The position numbers and the translations under genes were made by a program. DNA of 64,000 bases, from NCBI GenBank assembly GCA_964629475.1, contig CAZVQW010000001.1, positions 186,001 through 250,000 of the forward strand, read 5' to 3'. This DNA comes from SMWD01 sp964629475 (GTDB taxonomy: Bacteria > Pseudomonadota > Gammaproteobacteria > Steroidobacterales > GCA-2729495). Shown here piece by piece: positions 1 through 8,401 of the stretch; position 1 is the first letter of the stretch; every line of letters starts with the position of its first letter. The notes under the pieces were generated by a model that searched no databases, was not told the origin of the DNA, and saw only the letters and a program-made list of their open reading frames with translations.

Positions 1-935
1 TAGTCGAGTCTGCCGGCAGGCAGTCGCAGTGCGATCAACGCGGTGTGTACCAACCCGGTATCAGCCAGGCGTTCGGTGCCGATCGCACTGACTGCGCTGG
101 CCCCTTCCACATCGAAACGCCAACCCGGCGTCAGCGTATCGAGTAGTGTCCGGCGTAAATCCTCGGCCTGTTGAGCCAGATTCGGCAGAGCAATCCCGAT
201 CAGAGCCCGCGGGTTTTGATCCCGCATCCGGGTCACCCAGGATGCGATTTGCCACCGTTCGTCGGCGCTGTCCACGCAGGCGAGCCGGCGTGTATTGCCG
301 GACGGATTCGAATCATCAATACATCCCCAACCGGCAAACCGATCGAGGCGCTCGAGCACATCAGCCATCTGCCGTAATTGCGGTGTGACCGTATCAAAGC
401 CGATGAAGCGCACCGGACCAGGCAGCCGGATCGCCCCGGATACAAGATCTTCGCGCACGAGCCGCTGCATGGACCATGAATCAACCCAGCCTTGTGAACG
501 TACATGGGATTCATACCGCTGTGCCCAGTCGGCAAACAGATGCTCATCGGCGCTGACCGCAGCAATGTCGAGTTCACGGGTCGCGATTCCCCACTCGCGA
601 CACAGCTGCCAGCCCTGCACGATCCGTCTGACCGTGCTGCCCCGGCCACCCGGAATCGCATGCAGGGACGTGTCGGGCAACTGGTCTTCAGCGATGAACC
701 GGACCTGGCGTGACGAAAGCAGGTTCCGCTGACCCGCCGCGCCTCCGGCCAGTAAAGATTGTTCCCAGAGTCGTTCGAGCCAGGCATGCAGGGGCAGAAT
801 GTCGGGTGTCGGCCAGACCCGTTCGCCGGCACCTTTGAGTGCTTCGTTGCAACGCCATTTCCAGTGCCGCGCAAGGCCCGGTGACGATGTCACGACCGTT
901 CCACCAAGCGTCAACTCTGGAAACGGTAAAAGCAT
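1..935 (-). CDS. Probable AddB/RecB-like DNA repair nuclease, N-terminal part (cut by window edge)
   Basis: The frame is open from an ATG at 935 to base 1, so about 311 N-terminal residues are visible and the rest lies outside. The protein begins MLLPFPELTLGG and carries a segment WPTPDILPLHAWLERLWEQ at about residues 41-59. This resembles the start of the 'probable DNA repair protein' family (TIGR03623), where a helicase-like AddB region precedes a C-terminal PD-(D/E)XK nuclease. The nuclease part is not in the window, so activity cannot be judged. It lies about 50 AT-rich bases downstream of the aminotransferase gene on the same strand. Family assignment is by recall of the N-terminal pattern only; the reading frame itself is solid because codon use matches the neighbours. 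Confidence 0.5.
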   Translation of the reverse strand, partial: MLLPFPELTLGGTVVTSSPGLARHWKWRCNEALKGAGERVWPTPDILPLHAWLERLWEQSLLAGGAAGQRNLLSSRQVRFIAEDQLPDTSLHAIPGGRGSTVRRIVQGWQLCREWGIATRELDIAAVSADEHLFADWAQRYESHVRSQGWVDSWSMQRLVREDLVSGAIRLPGPVRFIGFDTVTPQLRQMADVLERLDRFAGWGCIDDSNPSGNTRRLACVDSADERWQIASWVTRMRDQNPRALIGIALPNLAQQAEDLRRTLLDTLTPGWRFDVEGASAVSAIGTERLADTGLVHTALIALRLPAGRLD

Positions 936-986
936 TATTGGTATATTATTCCGATAGTTATTAACTATATTGAATGTAATATATAG

Positions 987-2207
987 CTAAGATTCAGCGT
1001 AAGCCTGCAACACATCTTCGATTCTTTCAAAAACATCGGTCATGGTCACGACATCCGGTAACAGCGTAATCCGGAAATAGTTGTTGTACTCGACATTGAA
1101 GCTGACACCGGGAGCGACGAGCACATGTTTTTGTTCGAGCAGGTGCAACGCAAACTCGTTATCGTCGAATTGCGGCAGCACATTGGTATCGACACCGATG
1201 AACGCATACATTGAGCCGGCCGGTTTCACGACGCGCAGATAACGGCTCGCCGCGACACAGTCAATAATGGCCTGACGCGTTTTATACAGCCTGCCGCCGG
1301 GGCGAACGAGTTCGCCAATACTCTGATACCCACCCAGCGCCGTCTGCACGGCCCATTGTGCCGGTACGTTGCTGCACAGGCGCAGCGACGCGAGCAACTC
1401 CAGCGCATCCAGGTATTCCTCGGCCTGCTCGATATTGCCACTGACGATAGCCCAGCCCACCCGGTAGCCGCAGGCACGGTAGACTTTGGACAGGCCGCTG
1501 AAGGTTACGCAGACGCCCTCCCCGACGAGCGTTGCCATGGGGACAAATTCAACATCGTCATAGATCATCTCGTCATAGATTTCATCGCTGAAGATGACGA
1601 GTTCATGCTGCTCGGCGAGACTGGCGATGGCCTCGAGCGTCGCGCGGGAATAGACGGCACCCGTAGGATTGTTCGGATTGATGACGACGATCGCCCGGGT
1701 CCTGTCGTCGATCAATCTTTCGAGTGCTTCGAGGTCCGGTTCATGGTTGTTCTCGGGCGGGCACGGATAATGCACCGCCTTGCCCTGGTTCAGGGTTACG
1801 CCGGCCGTCCACAGCGGATAATCCGGGCTCGGCACGAGCACCTTATCACCGTCATTCAACAGACCGCGCAGCGTCAGGTCGATCAGTTCGCTGACGCCGT
1901 TGCCGATAAAAACATGTTCGGCGGTTACACCGGGTACGCCACGATCCTGCTGCTGCATGACCACGGCTTCGCGCGCCGGAAAAATGCCCTTCTGGTGGCA
2001 ATAGCCTTCGCTGCTTTGCAGGTTCTCGATCATCGCCAGGCGCATCGTTTCCGGTGTGCGAAAGCCGAAAGCGCCCGGATTGCCGATGTTCAGTGAGATA
2101 ATTTCATAACCGCGGCGCTCCATATCGTGCGCCAGGCTCGCGAGCTTGCCGCGAATCTCGTAACGAACTTCATGCAACGCCGTGCTGGTTTGTAGCTGAT
2201 TCATCAT
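987..2207 (-). CDS. alaA: AlaA-type alanine/2-oxoacid aminotransferase
   Basis: A 406-residue class I/II PLP aminotransferase, close to the 405 residues of E. coli AlaA (YfbQ), which makes alanine from pyruvate and glutamate in the cytoplasm. Visible motifs are the N-terminal SLNIGNPGAFGF segment at about 38-49, NPNNPTG near 175, SDEIYDEMIYDD near 205 with the PLP-contacting Asp and Tyr, and FSGLSKVYRACGYRVGW near 235, whose Lys forms the Schiff base. Its ATG overlaps the stop of the upstream MFS gene (ATGA), so the two are co-translated. It is the last gene of a four-gene leftward operon with the sulfurtransferase, a hypothetical protein and the carrier. The substrate in this operon may differ from alanine. 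Confidence 0.82.
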   Translation of the reverse strand: MMNQLQTSTALHEVRYEIRGKLASLAHDMERRGYEIISLNIGNPGAFGFRTPETMRLAMIENLQSSEGYCHQKGIFPAREAVVMQQQDRGVPGVTAEHVFIGNGVSELIDLTLRGLLNDGDKVLVPSPDYPLWTAGVTLNQGKAVHYPCPPENNHEPDLEALERLIDDRTRAIVVINPNNPTGAVYSRATLEAIASLAEQHELVIFSDEIYDEMIYDDVEFVPMATLVGEGVCVTFSGLSKVYRACGYRVGWAIVSGNIEQAEEYLDALELLASLRLCSNVPAQWAVQTALGGYQSIGELVRPGGRLYKTRQAIIDCVAASRYLRVVKPAGSMYAFIGVDTNVLPQFDDNEFALHLLEQKHVLVAPGVSFNVEYNNYFRITLLPDVVTMTDVFERIEDVLQAYAES

Positions 2208-3478
2208 GTCGCCTGCCCGGCCATACCATCAACAAATGCTGCATTGCTCATATCGAGCAACGAAGCTGCGATTATCGCGACCAGCAACAACCCGGTCATG
2301 ACGGCAAACGGCAGGAAGTACGAGCCCGAGGCACCATACAGCAGCCCCGTGACGATCGGCCCGGCCGCGCCGCCGGCCGCATCCAGAATATTGACGGCGG
2401 CGAGAATCTTGCCCAGCGAGCGCATGCCGAACAGGTCCGCTGACAGGAGCTGGATCAGGGTATAGATCCCTCCCCAACCGAAGCCAAAGAAAACCAGGCC
2501 GGCCCAGAGCGCTGTGGCACTCGTCCAGCTGATCGCCAGCAGCAGGCTGATGCTGCCGATAAACATCAACCCGAGACCGGTCAGCAGAATCAGCTTGCGG
2601 CCAAAATGCTCAGCCAGGGTTCCGCTCAGAACCTTGCCGATCAGACCGCCGAGGAACAGGATCGAGATGGCGGTCGATGCGACCTGTGGCGGATAGTCGG
2701 CTTTGCTCATATAGATGAATATATTGGTCGTCATGCCGAGGATCGAATAAAACGTACACATCGCTATGATCGCAACGATCCAGAAATTGCGGCTGCGCAG
2801 AGCGTGCCCGAGCGAGTAACCGGACAACATGCGCATTGGTTCGGCGGCATTGGCATCACTTGATTTACCAGCGCTCATCGGTCCGTTTCTGATGACGAAA
2901 AACACAATCGGCAGCATGATGAGCGGAATCAAAGCCAGCCACTCGAAAGCCTGACGCCAGTCCGCCGTGGAAATCATCCATGTATTGAGTTTCGGAAAGA
3001 ATGCGTTACCGAGGCTCGTCCCTGCCAGTACGAGTCCGATGGCCAGCCCGCGTTGCTTGTCGAACCAGCTTGAGATCAGGTAGACATTAATCATCAGTCC
3101 GCACAATGCCAGCACAACGCCGAATCCCGCACTGATCCAGTAGGCCTCAACCAGTTGATCGATTCGCGCGTACAGCAGATTGCCCACGGCCAGCATGGCC
3201 AATCCAAAGAGGATCAGCGGCTTGACGCCAACCTTGTCGGTCAGCCACCCGGCACCCAGGCCACTCACGGCCGCCGCCAGGAACATAATCGTGTCGCGCC
3301 ACTTGATATCCGCTACGCTGACCTCGGTCCCGCTCGCTACGGAGATTGCCTCGATCAACTGAATGTCGAATACGGCCATACCGCCGAGCGTCATGCCGTT
3401 GGACACGAACAGAATGAGAAATGCGCAGGCGCAGATGACCCATCGATAGGCGCGAACTTCCGGAGTGCTGCCTGTCAT
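2204..3478 (-). CDS. MFS transporter, monocarboxylate/OFA-like
   Basis: A 424-residue major facilitator protein with about twelve hydrophobic segments in the inner membrane. The loop SSWFDKQRGLAIGLVLAGTS near residue 140, followed by WRQAFEW, is typical of the oxalate/formate antiporter and monocarboxylate porter branches, so a small carboxylate is the likely cargo. A DKVGVK motif between TM2 and TM3 fits the MFS loop 2-3 signature. It sits between a conserved hypothetical gene (13 bp upstream) and the AlaA-like aminotransferase (4 bp overlap). One inference is uptake of an oxo or amino acid that the aminotransferase then uses. The exact substrate cannot be read from the sequence. Confidence 0.8.
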   Translation of the reverse strand: MTGSTPEVRAYRWVICACAFLILFVSNGMTLGGMAVFDIQLIEAISVASGTEVSVADIKWRDTIMFLAAAVSGLGAGWLTDKVGVKPLILFGLAMLAVGNLLYARIDQLVEAYWISAGFGVVLALCGLMINVYLISSWFDKQRGLAIGLVLAGTSLGNAFFPKLNTWMISTADWRQAFEWLALIPLIMLPIVFFVIRNGPMSAGKSSDANAAEPMRMLSGYSLGHALRSRNFWIVAIIAMCTFYSILGMTTNIFIYMSKADYPPQVASTAISILFLGGLIGKVLSGTLAEHFGRKLILLTGLGLMFIGSISLLLAISWTSATALWAGLVFFGFGWGGIYTLIQLLSADLFGMRSLGKILAAVNILDAAGGAAGPIVTGLLYGASGSYFLPFAVMTGLLLVAIIAASLLDMSNAAFVDGMAGQAT

Positions 3479-3490
3479 TCGATTCAGCCT

Positions 3491-4231
3491 CTATTCATCG
3501 TGTTTAAGTTCGACGAGTTCATAATAGGTCTGCATGTAACCGCCTATATCGCCGCGCAGAAACGTGAAGTCACCGTCGTTCGTGCACCAGATGTCATACG
3601 GCGGATGCGCTTCGGGCAAACCCGGAGACGAAACGAAGCGAAAGTGCAGCGCATCGAATTTACCGGCCTCGACCTCGATCGTTTCCTCACCGGCATACTC
3701 GACACCGAAACCGATACGAAACAGCATTGGACCCGTCGCACCGCGATGATCGGGCGAAGACAACAGCATCTCATCGATGGCCTGCACCTCGGTCGCCTGT
3801 TTGCTCAGATCGAACAGACGCATATGCCACGAATCGCAGGCGATGGCGTGATTCTGAAACGTCTTCGGACGACCGTTCGTTTCCATGCGCTGTGAGACGC
3901 GGCCATCCAGCAGTGAATTGGTTTCACACTCGGCAAAATCCGGCCCGAACCGGAACCAGCCACTGCCCATGAATTTATCGTCGACTGACAGGCGCACGAA
4001 GCAATCCATCGGATTCCAGTCTTCGTCAATACTGTAGGTAATGTCACGCATAACGCTCGGCCGGTCATCGATCTCGCAATGTGCCGTAATCGTGCGCTTG
4101 CCATCGCTATGCACATCGACATGAAAGTACTCGCGGCCCCTGACCTGATCCAACCTGTCCGGTTTCTTGCTCGTATAGCGAATCGTGCCGCGAATCGACC
4201 GATGATCACGCTGGATAATATCGTCACTCAT
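3491..4231 (-). CDS. Conserved hypothetical protein, DUF3108-like C-terminal region
   Basis: A 246-residue soluble protein with no signal peptide or membrane segment. I placed the start at the ATG at 4231 because a strong AGGAAAG Shine-Dalgarno lies just upstream; an in-frame TTG at 4258 is possible but has no such site. The C-terminal half, with EVEAGKFDALHFRF, then PYDIWCTNDGDF and a final YYELVEL, resembles the beta-rich pattern of DUF3108-type proteins, which often bind lipophilic or sugar ligands. This resemblance is weak and is an inference. It is co-oriented with the MFS and sulfurtransferase genes (gaps of 13 and 44 bp), so it belongs to that operon. The function is not known to me. 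Confidence 0.65.
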   Translation of the reverse strand: MSDDIIQRDHRSIRGTIRYTSKKPDRLDQVRGREYFHVDVHSDGKRTITAHCEIDDRPSVMRDITYSIDEDWNPMDCFVRLSVDDKFMGSGWFRFGPDFAECETNSLLDGRVSQRMETNGRPKTFQNHAIACDSWHMRLFDLSKQATEVQAIDEMLLSSPDHRGATGPMLFRIGFGVEYAGEETIEVEAGKFDALHFRFVSSPGLPEAHPPYDIWCTNDGDFTFLRGDIGGYMQTYYELVELKHDE

Positions 4232-4275
4232 ATTCTTTCCTTCATCCGAACCCGACAAGGGGTCGCCTCTAATTG

Positions 4276-5154
4276 TTATTCACTGGCCTCGGGGCGCTTT
4301 CCTGAGCTGATCCAGTCGCTCCACGAACCGACGTACAATGCCGCGCCACGCATTCCGGCGGCCTCGAGAGCCAGCAATGTGTGGCAGGCAGTGACGCCTG
4401 AACCGCACATGCAGGCAACTGATTCGAGGGGCCGGTCGGCAATCAGTGCGCGGTAGTATGCCTGTAATTCCGCCGGTGGACGTAAACATTTATCAGCGTC
4501 GAGATTGTCGCTGAATGGCGCGTTCGCGGCGCCGGGAACATGCCCGGCACGACGGTCGATAGGCTCTTGCCGGCCCATGAATCGATCTGTTGCGCGGGCA
4601 TCCAGCAATATGAGTTCATCGTTGTTGAGATCAGTCTGAACCTGGTCGGCATCAATCACGGGCTGCGACCCGGGTTTTGGTACCAATGCGCCGCGCTCGG
4701 GTGTTTGCGTTGTCGTTGTTAAGCCCCCGCCGGCCGCGGTCCAGCCATCGAGCCCGCCATCAAGTACCGCAACACGCTCGTGACCGAGCCAGCGCAGCAG
4801 CCACCACAGGCGCGCTGCGACGGCATTACCGGCATCGTCATAAGCAATGACGGTCGAACCGGAGCCGATACCCCAGTTCTTTACTGTTTCTGCGAATCGG
4901 TCCGGATCAGGCAATGGATGTCGACCACCCGCTCCGTTCGGTTTCACCGCTGCCGCAAGATCCCGATCGAGATCTGCATATTGTGCGCCGGGTATGTGCC
5001 CTGACTCCCAGGCGAGACGCCCTGCCGCCGGTTTCTGCAGGTTGAATCGGCAATCCACGACGACCCATTCCGGGTCCTCGATATGCTCGAGTAGTTCCGG
5101 TGCACCGACCGTGCAGCCGTTCCATTGCTTTGTTGATGACATTGCGGGCTCCAT
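4276..5154 (-). CDS. sseA: 3-mercaptopyruvate sulfurtransferase (two-domain rhodanese)
   Basis: A 292-residue tandem rhodanese. The first domain contains WVVVDCRFNL and WESGHIPGAQ and is the inactive one; the second contains LLDARATDRF, the RRAGHVPGA segment and the active loop CGSGVTAC with the catalytic Cys at about 250. CGSGVTA is the loop typical of mercaptopyruvate sulfurtransferases, as opposed to thiosulfate sulfurtransferases. The open frame runs upstream to 5529 but would then overlap etfB on the other strand; the ATG at 5154, preceded by GAGAG, gives the family length (E. coli SseA, 281). It is the first gene of the leftward operon and divergent from etfBA, sharing a 162-bp promoter region. 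Confidence 0.85.
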   Translation of the reverse strand: MEPAMSSTKQWNGCTVGAPELLEHIEDPEWVVVDCRFNLQKPAAGRLAWESGHIPGAQYADLDRDLAAAVKPNGAGGRHPLPDPDRFAETVKNWGIGSGSTVIAYDDAGNAVAARLWWLLRWLGHERVAVLDGGLDGWTAAGGGLTTTTQTPERGALVPKPGSQPVIDADQVQTDLNNDELILLDARATDRFMGRQEPIDRRAGHVPGAANAPFSDNLDADKCLRPPAELQAYYRALIADRPLESVACMCGSGVTACHTLLALEAAGMRGAALYVGSWSDWISSGKRPEASE

Positions 5155-5316
5155 GTATTTTCTCTCACGACTTGTCAGCGCGGTCCTGTGCGGGGAAAAT
5201 ATCACGTTTTTGCGGCCGAACCCCTGCCGGACGGATATAAAAGCGTTCAACTGCTGCCCCTGCCGTCTCCACTCGCCTGCAAATCCGGATTCAGATAAAG
5301 ACTCGGGAGTCTCTGC

Positions 5317-6069
5317 ATGAATAAAGTTATGGTCTGCCTGAAGCGCGTTGTGGATTACAACGTGCGTATTCGGGTCAAGCCGGATCAGTCGGGCGTCGTG
5401 ACCGAAGGCGTCAAGATGAGCATTAACCCGTTTGACGAGATCGCACTCGAGGAAGCTCTTCGCCTGCGTGAACAAGGCAAGGCGAGTGAAGTCTTCGTCG
5501 TGTCGATCGGCCCTTCGGATTGCCAGCAACAGCTAAGGACCGGTCTCGCCATGGGTGCCGACCGCGCCATCCTGGTCGAGTCGGATGACAACATCGAGCC
5601 GCTCGCCGCCGCTCGCGTCTTTCTCAAGATGATCGAAACAGAGAGCCCGGATCTCGTGCTACTTGGCAAACAGGCCATCGACGATGACTGTAACCAGACC
5701 GCACAGATGCTCGCGGCATTGTGGGACCGGCCGCAGGCAACTTTTGCATCGAAAATCGAAACCGCAGACGATTCTCTGCGCGTGACGCGCGAAGTCGACG
5801 CCGGGCTCGAGGTCATCGACATCGATCTGCCGGCAGTCGTCAGCACGGACCTGCGCCTGAACGAACCACGCTACGTCAAACTGCCCGATATCATGAAGGC
5901 CAAGAAAAAACCGCTCGATACGATCGCGATTGGTGATTTCGATATCGATGTAACGCCCGTGTTCGAAGTGACTAACTACGCGGAACCCGAAGTGCGCAGT
6001 AAGGGCCTGATGGTGGATGACGTCGGCGCTCTGGTCGGCGCACTCAAGGAAAAAGGATTTTCATTGTGA
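5317..6069 (+). CDS. etfB: Electron transfer flavoprotein beta subunit
   Basis: A 250-residue protein beginning MNKVMVCLKRVVDYNVRIR, the typical EtfB start. It carries the AMP-binding region with NPFDEIALEEALRLRE at about 37-52 and GKQAIDDDCNQTAQMLAAL near 116-134, and a late LPAVVSTDLRLNEPRY segment that is an EtfB signature. With EtfA it forms the FAD-containing heterodimer that takes electrons from acyl-CoA and other dehydrogenases and passes them to ETF:ubiquinone oxidoreductase. Its TGA overlaps the GTG start of etfA, so the subunits are translationally coupled. The dehydrogenases and the quinone oxidoreductase are not in this window. Confidence 0.93.
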   Translation: MNKVMVCLKRVVDYNVRIRVKPDQSGVVTEGVKMSINPFDEIALEEALRLREQGKASEVFVVSIGPSDCQQQLRTGLAMGADRAILVESDDNIEPLAAARVFLKMIETESPDLVLLGKQAIDDDCNQTAQMLAALWDRPQATFASKIETADDSLRVTREVDAGLEVIDIDLPAVVSTDLRLNEPRYVKLPDIMKAKKKPLDTIAIGDFDIDVTPVFEVTNYAEPEVRSKGLMVDDVGALVGALKEKGFSL

Positions 6070-6998
6070 GTAAGGTCTTGATTATTGCCGAGCATGACGG
6101 CACGGTACTGAATCCGAGCACGGCGAAAACCGTCAGTTGCGCGCAGTCGCTGAATGCGAACTCGATCGATATTGCCGTATTCGGTCAGGGTGTGGATGCT
6201 ATCGCTGCGCAGGCGGCCAGGCTGAACGGTGTAACGCGGGTTCTGACGTGCGATCAGAGCGACAACGCGAACCCACTGGCTGCCATCATCGCGCCGCAAC
6301 TGGCCGCACTGGCGAAGGAATACCGTTACGTATTCGGACCGTCGACGACATTCGGCAAGGACCTGATGCCGCGTGTCGCCGCCCTGCTCGGCACCGGTCA
6401 GATCAGCGACATCATGGAAGTGATCGATGCAAGTACTTTCAGGCGCCCGATCTACGCCGGCAACGCCATTGCCACGGTTAAGGCACCGGCAGACGGGACG
6501 ATCGTTGCCACCGTGCGCGTCGCCTCATACCGCGAGGTGGCTGACGATGGTGCAGCGACCATTGAGACCGCAACCACCGACGCAGCGTTACCGACACACA
6601 CGCGCTATGTTGAACTCAAATCGGAGACGGGCGACCGCCCCGACCTGCAGGTTGCCAACCTGGTCGTCTCGGGTGGCCGCGGCGTCGGCAGTAAGGAGAA
6701 CTTCCAGCTGCTATACGACCTGGCCGACAGGATCGGCGCAGGCGTCGGCGCTTCGCGCGCAGCCGTCGATGCCGGCTATGTGCCGAACGACATGCAGGTC
6801 GGCCAGACCGGCAAGATCATCTCGCCGGATCTGTATATGGCGTTTGGCATCTCAGGCGCAATCCAGCACCTGACCGGCATCAAGGACGCCGGTACGATCG
6901 TTGCGATCAACAAGGACCCGGATGCGCCGATCTTCGAGATCGCCGACATCGGTCTGGTTGGAGACCTGTTTGACGTGATTCCGGAGCTAGGCCAGTAG
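6066..6998 (+). CDS. etfA: Electron transfer flavoprotein alpha subunit
   Basis: A 310-residue EtfA. The C-terminal FAD domain is clear: VVSGGRGVGSKENFQLLYDLAD near 200, GAGVGASRAAVDAGY, and the signature stretch that starts GQTGKIISPDLYMAFGISGA near 252 and continues to IVAINKDPDAPIFEIADIGLVGD. It starts at GTG (6066) inside the etfB stop codon, a GTGA coupling. The two proteins should assemble in the cytoplasm and feed respiratory ubiquinone. Downstream, an imperfect inverted repeat at about 6996-7032 (AGCCTG..AAA / TTTCAGGCT) may end the transcript but lacks a T-tract, so I do not list it as a terminator. Confidence 0.93.
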   Translation: MSKVLIIAEHDGTVLNPSTAKTVSCAQSLNANSIDIAVFGQGVDAIAAQAARLNGVTRVLTCDQSDNANPLAAIIAPQLAALAKEYRYVFGPSTTFGKDLMPRVAALLGTGQISDIMEVIDASTFRRPIYAGNAIATVKAPADGTIVATVRVASYREVADDGAATIETATTDAALPTHTRYVELKSETGDRPDLQVANLVVSGGRGVGSKENFQLLYDLADRIGAGVGASRAAVDAGYVPNDMQVGQTGKIISPDLYMAFGISGAIQHLTGIKDAGTIVAINKDPDAPIFEIADIGLVGDLFDVIPELGQ

Positions 6999-7053
6999 CC
7001 TGGAAAAGTTTTGCAAACGCTTTCAGGCTTTACTTATCAGTAATTAAGTCTGA

Positions 7054-7773
7054 TTACATGCCGACGAGCGGCGCCAGTGAACCGAGCACTTCTGTGACTC
7101 GGGGCTGATCACCAGGCTTGGCGACACCGAAGTAACATTCCAATAACAATCCTACCCAGATCGCCAGCACGAATGGTCGGCATTTGTTCAGGCTTGCGAT
7201 CATGGCTGCGTTGATCTCATCGCTGACTTCATCATTGCGCAGTTTGCCGATACCGATGCCGTAATCCGGAATAAATTTGCGGATCATCAATCCGCAGAAA
7301 ACGAGAAATGCAAAAATCCCGAGCTTGAAGCTGATCCAGGGCGCCGTTGCGAGGCGGTCGCTGAAGAATGTATAGAACGTCACCGAACAACACAGGTAAA
7401 TCACCAATACCCAACGGAAGTAGTAATCAATTTTAGTCACGAGATCGCTGAGCGGGGTGCCGTGCTTGTAATGGAGAAACACCACCATTGCTAGCCAGCC
7501 GGGACCCATCGCCGTGAATCCGACTGTCTGCCATGTCGAATGCTCGATACCAATCTCCCCGGACAACAGACCGCCGACCGTCAGCATCAGCGCCATACAA
7601 ATGCGCGGTACGAAATCGAGGTTGACCATGATTTTTGCTGCCGTCACTCGCGCCTGGTTGCTGAGTTCCGGGTCGACTACCATGCCGCTCGAATAGAACA
7701 CACCGAGATCACCGCCGAGCCAGTACACGAACAACAGCAAATGAAAGATCAACAGAAAATCATAAAGGCTCAT
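7054..7773 (-). CDS. Multi-pass membrane protein of unknown function
   Basis: A 239-residue protein with about six hydrophobic segments. The first helix contains FHLLLFVYWLGGDLGVF, with a His followed by W-x-G-G; this is reminiscent of CopD/haem-copper-like small membrane proteins that place histidines in helices. I cannot assign a family with confidence. Conserved-looking charged residues include the NLDFVPR segment at the start of TM2 and the LVTKIDYYFRW loop. It is transcribed leftward toward the end of etfA and starts 32 bp after the stop of the peroxiredoxin gene, so the two probably share a transcript. No signal peptide beyond the first TM helix. Confidence 0.6.
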   Translation of the reverse strand: MSLYDFLLIFHLLLFVYWLGGDLGVFYSSGMVVDPELSNQARVTAAKIMVNLDFVPRICMALMLTVGGLLSGEIGIEHSTWQTVGFTAMGPGWLAMVVFLHYKHGTPLSDLVTKIDYYFRWVLVIYLCCSVTFYTFFSDRLATAPWISFKLGIFAFLVFCGLMIRKFIPDYGIGIGKLRNDEVSDEINAAMIASLNKCRPFVLAIWVGLLLECYFGVAKPGDQPRVTEVLGSLAPLVGM

Positions 7774-7805
7774 GTGTTATCTCCTACTTTCTCCGGCCTG
7801 TCTGC

Positions 7806-8288
7806 TCAGAGATTCTCCAGAATGAACTCGGCTGAACTCACTTTGAACTCGCCCGGTGCTTCAACGCGCACTTGCGAGGCAATGCCGTCATCAATGACGA
7901 TTGCAAAGCGTTTTGCACGTTGCCCCATGCCGAAACCGCTGCCATCCAGTTCCAGACCAAGCGCGCCGGTATAGTCGCCGTTGCCATCAGCGAGCATCAC
8001 AATGGAATCCCCAACGCCCTGATCCTTGCCCCAGGCGCCCATGACGAACACGTCATTGACCGACAGGCATGCAATGGTATCCACGCCTTTGGATTTCAGC
8101 GCAGCGGCATTCTCCACGAAGCCAGGCAGATGTTTGGCTGAACACGTCGGTGTAAAAGCACCGGGTACAGCAAACAACACGACCTTTTTGCCGGCAAATA
8201 AATCGTCACTGGAAATCGAGTCGGGACCGTCACTCGTCATGACAGCAAAATTACCTGCAGGCATCTTGTCGCCAACCTGAATGCTCAT
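7806..8288 (-). CDS. Peroxiredoxin, Prx5 (AhpE/thioredoxin-fold) type
   Basis: A 160-residue thioredoxin-fold protein. PGAFTPTCS at about 42-50 holds the peroxidatic Cys49 in the Prx5 signature (P-G-A-F-T-P-T-C-S), followed by HLPGF and the CLSVNDVFVMGAW segment near 74-86 that is also typical. It reduces hydrogen peroxide and organic peroxides in the cytoplasm, usually with glutathione/glutaredoxin as donor in proteobacterial members. There is no fused glutaredoxin domain here. It lies between the membrane protein gene (32 bp downstream) and the TRAP permease genes, on the same strand as both. Confidence 0.9.
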   Translation of the reverse strand: MSIQVGDKMPAGNFAVMTSDGPDSISSDDLFAGKKVVLFAVPGAFTPTCSAKHLPGFVENAAALKSKGVDTIACLSVNDVFVMGAWGKDQGVGDSIVMLADGNGDYTGALGLELDGSGFGMGQRAKRFAIVIDDGIASQVRVEAPGEFKVSSAEFILENL

Positions 8289-8401
8289 GATTCTGCTCCT
8301 GAGTCTGGTCGTTATTGAGGGCTACCGACTTGTTTTATTATGGTTCAGCCGGATTGGCCGCGTATTGTACACAGTTGCCCGTGCGGGTTTGCCGACAAAT
8401 A

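Noticed and set aside
233..874. 213-codon minus-strand open frame
   Set aside because: It is an alternative frame of the partial nuclease gene. Its composition (very rich in Ser, Arg, Gly) is that of a shadow, while the frame from 935 reads as a normal protein through the window edge.
5155..5529. N-terminal extension of the sulfurtransferase
   Set aside because: It would overlap etfB on the other strand by more than 200 bp and has no rhodanese similarity. The ATG at 5154 gives the family length.
6996..7032. Imperfect inverted repeat after etfA as terminator
   Set aside because: The stem has a bulge and there is no T-tract; not listed as a feature.
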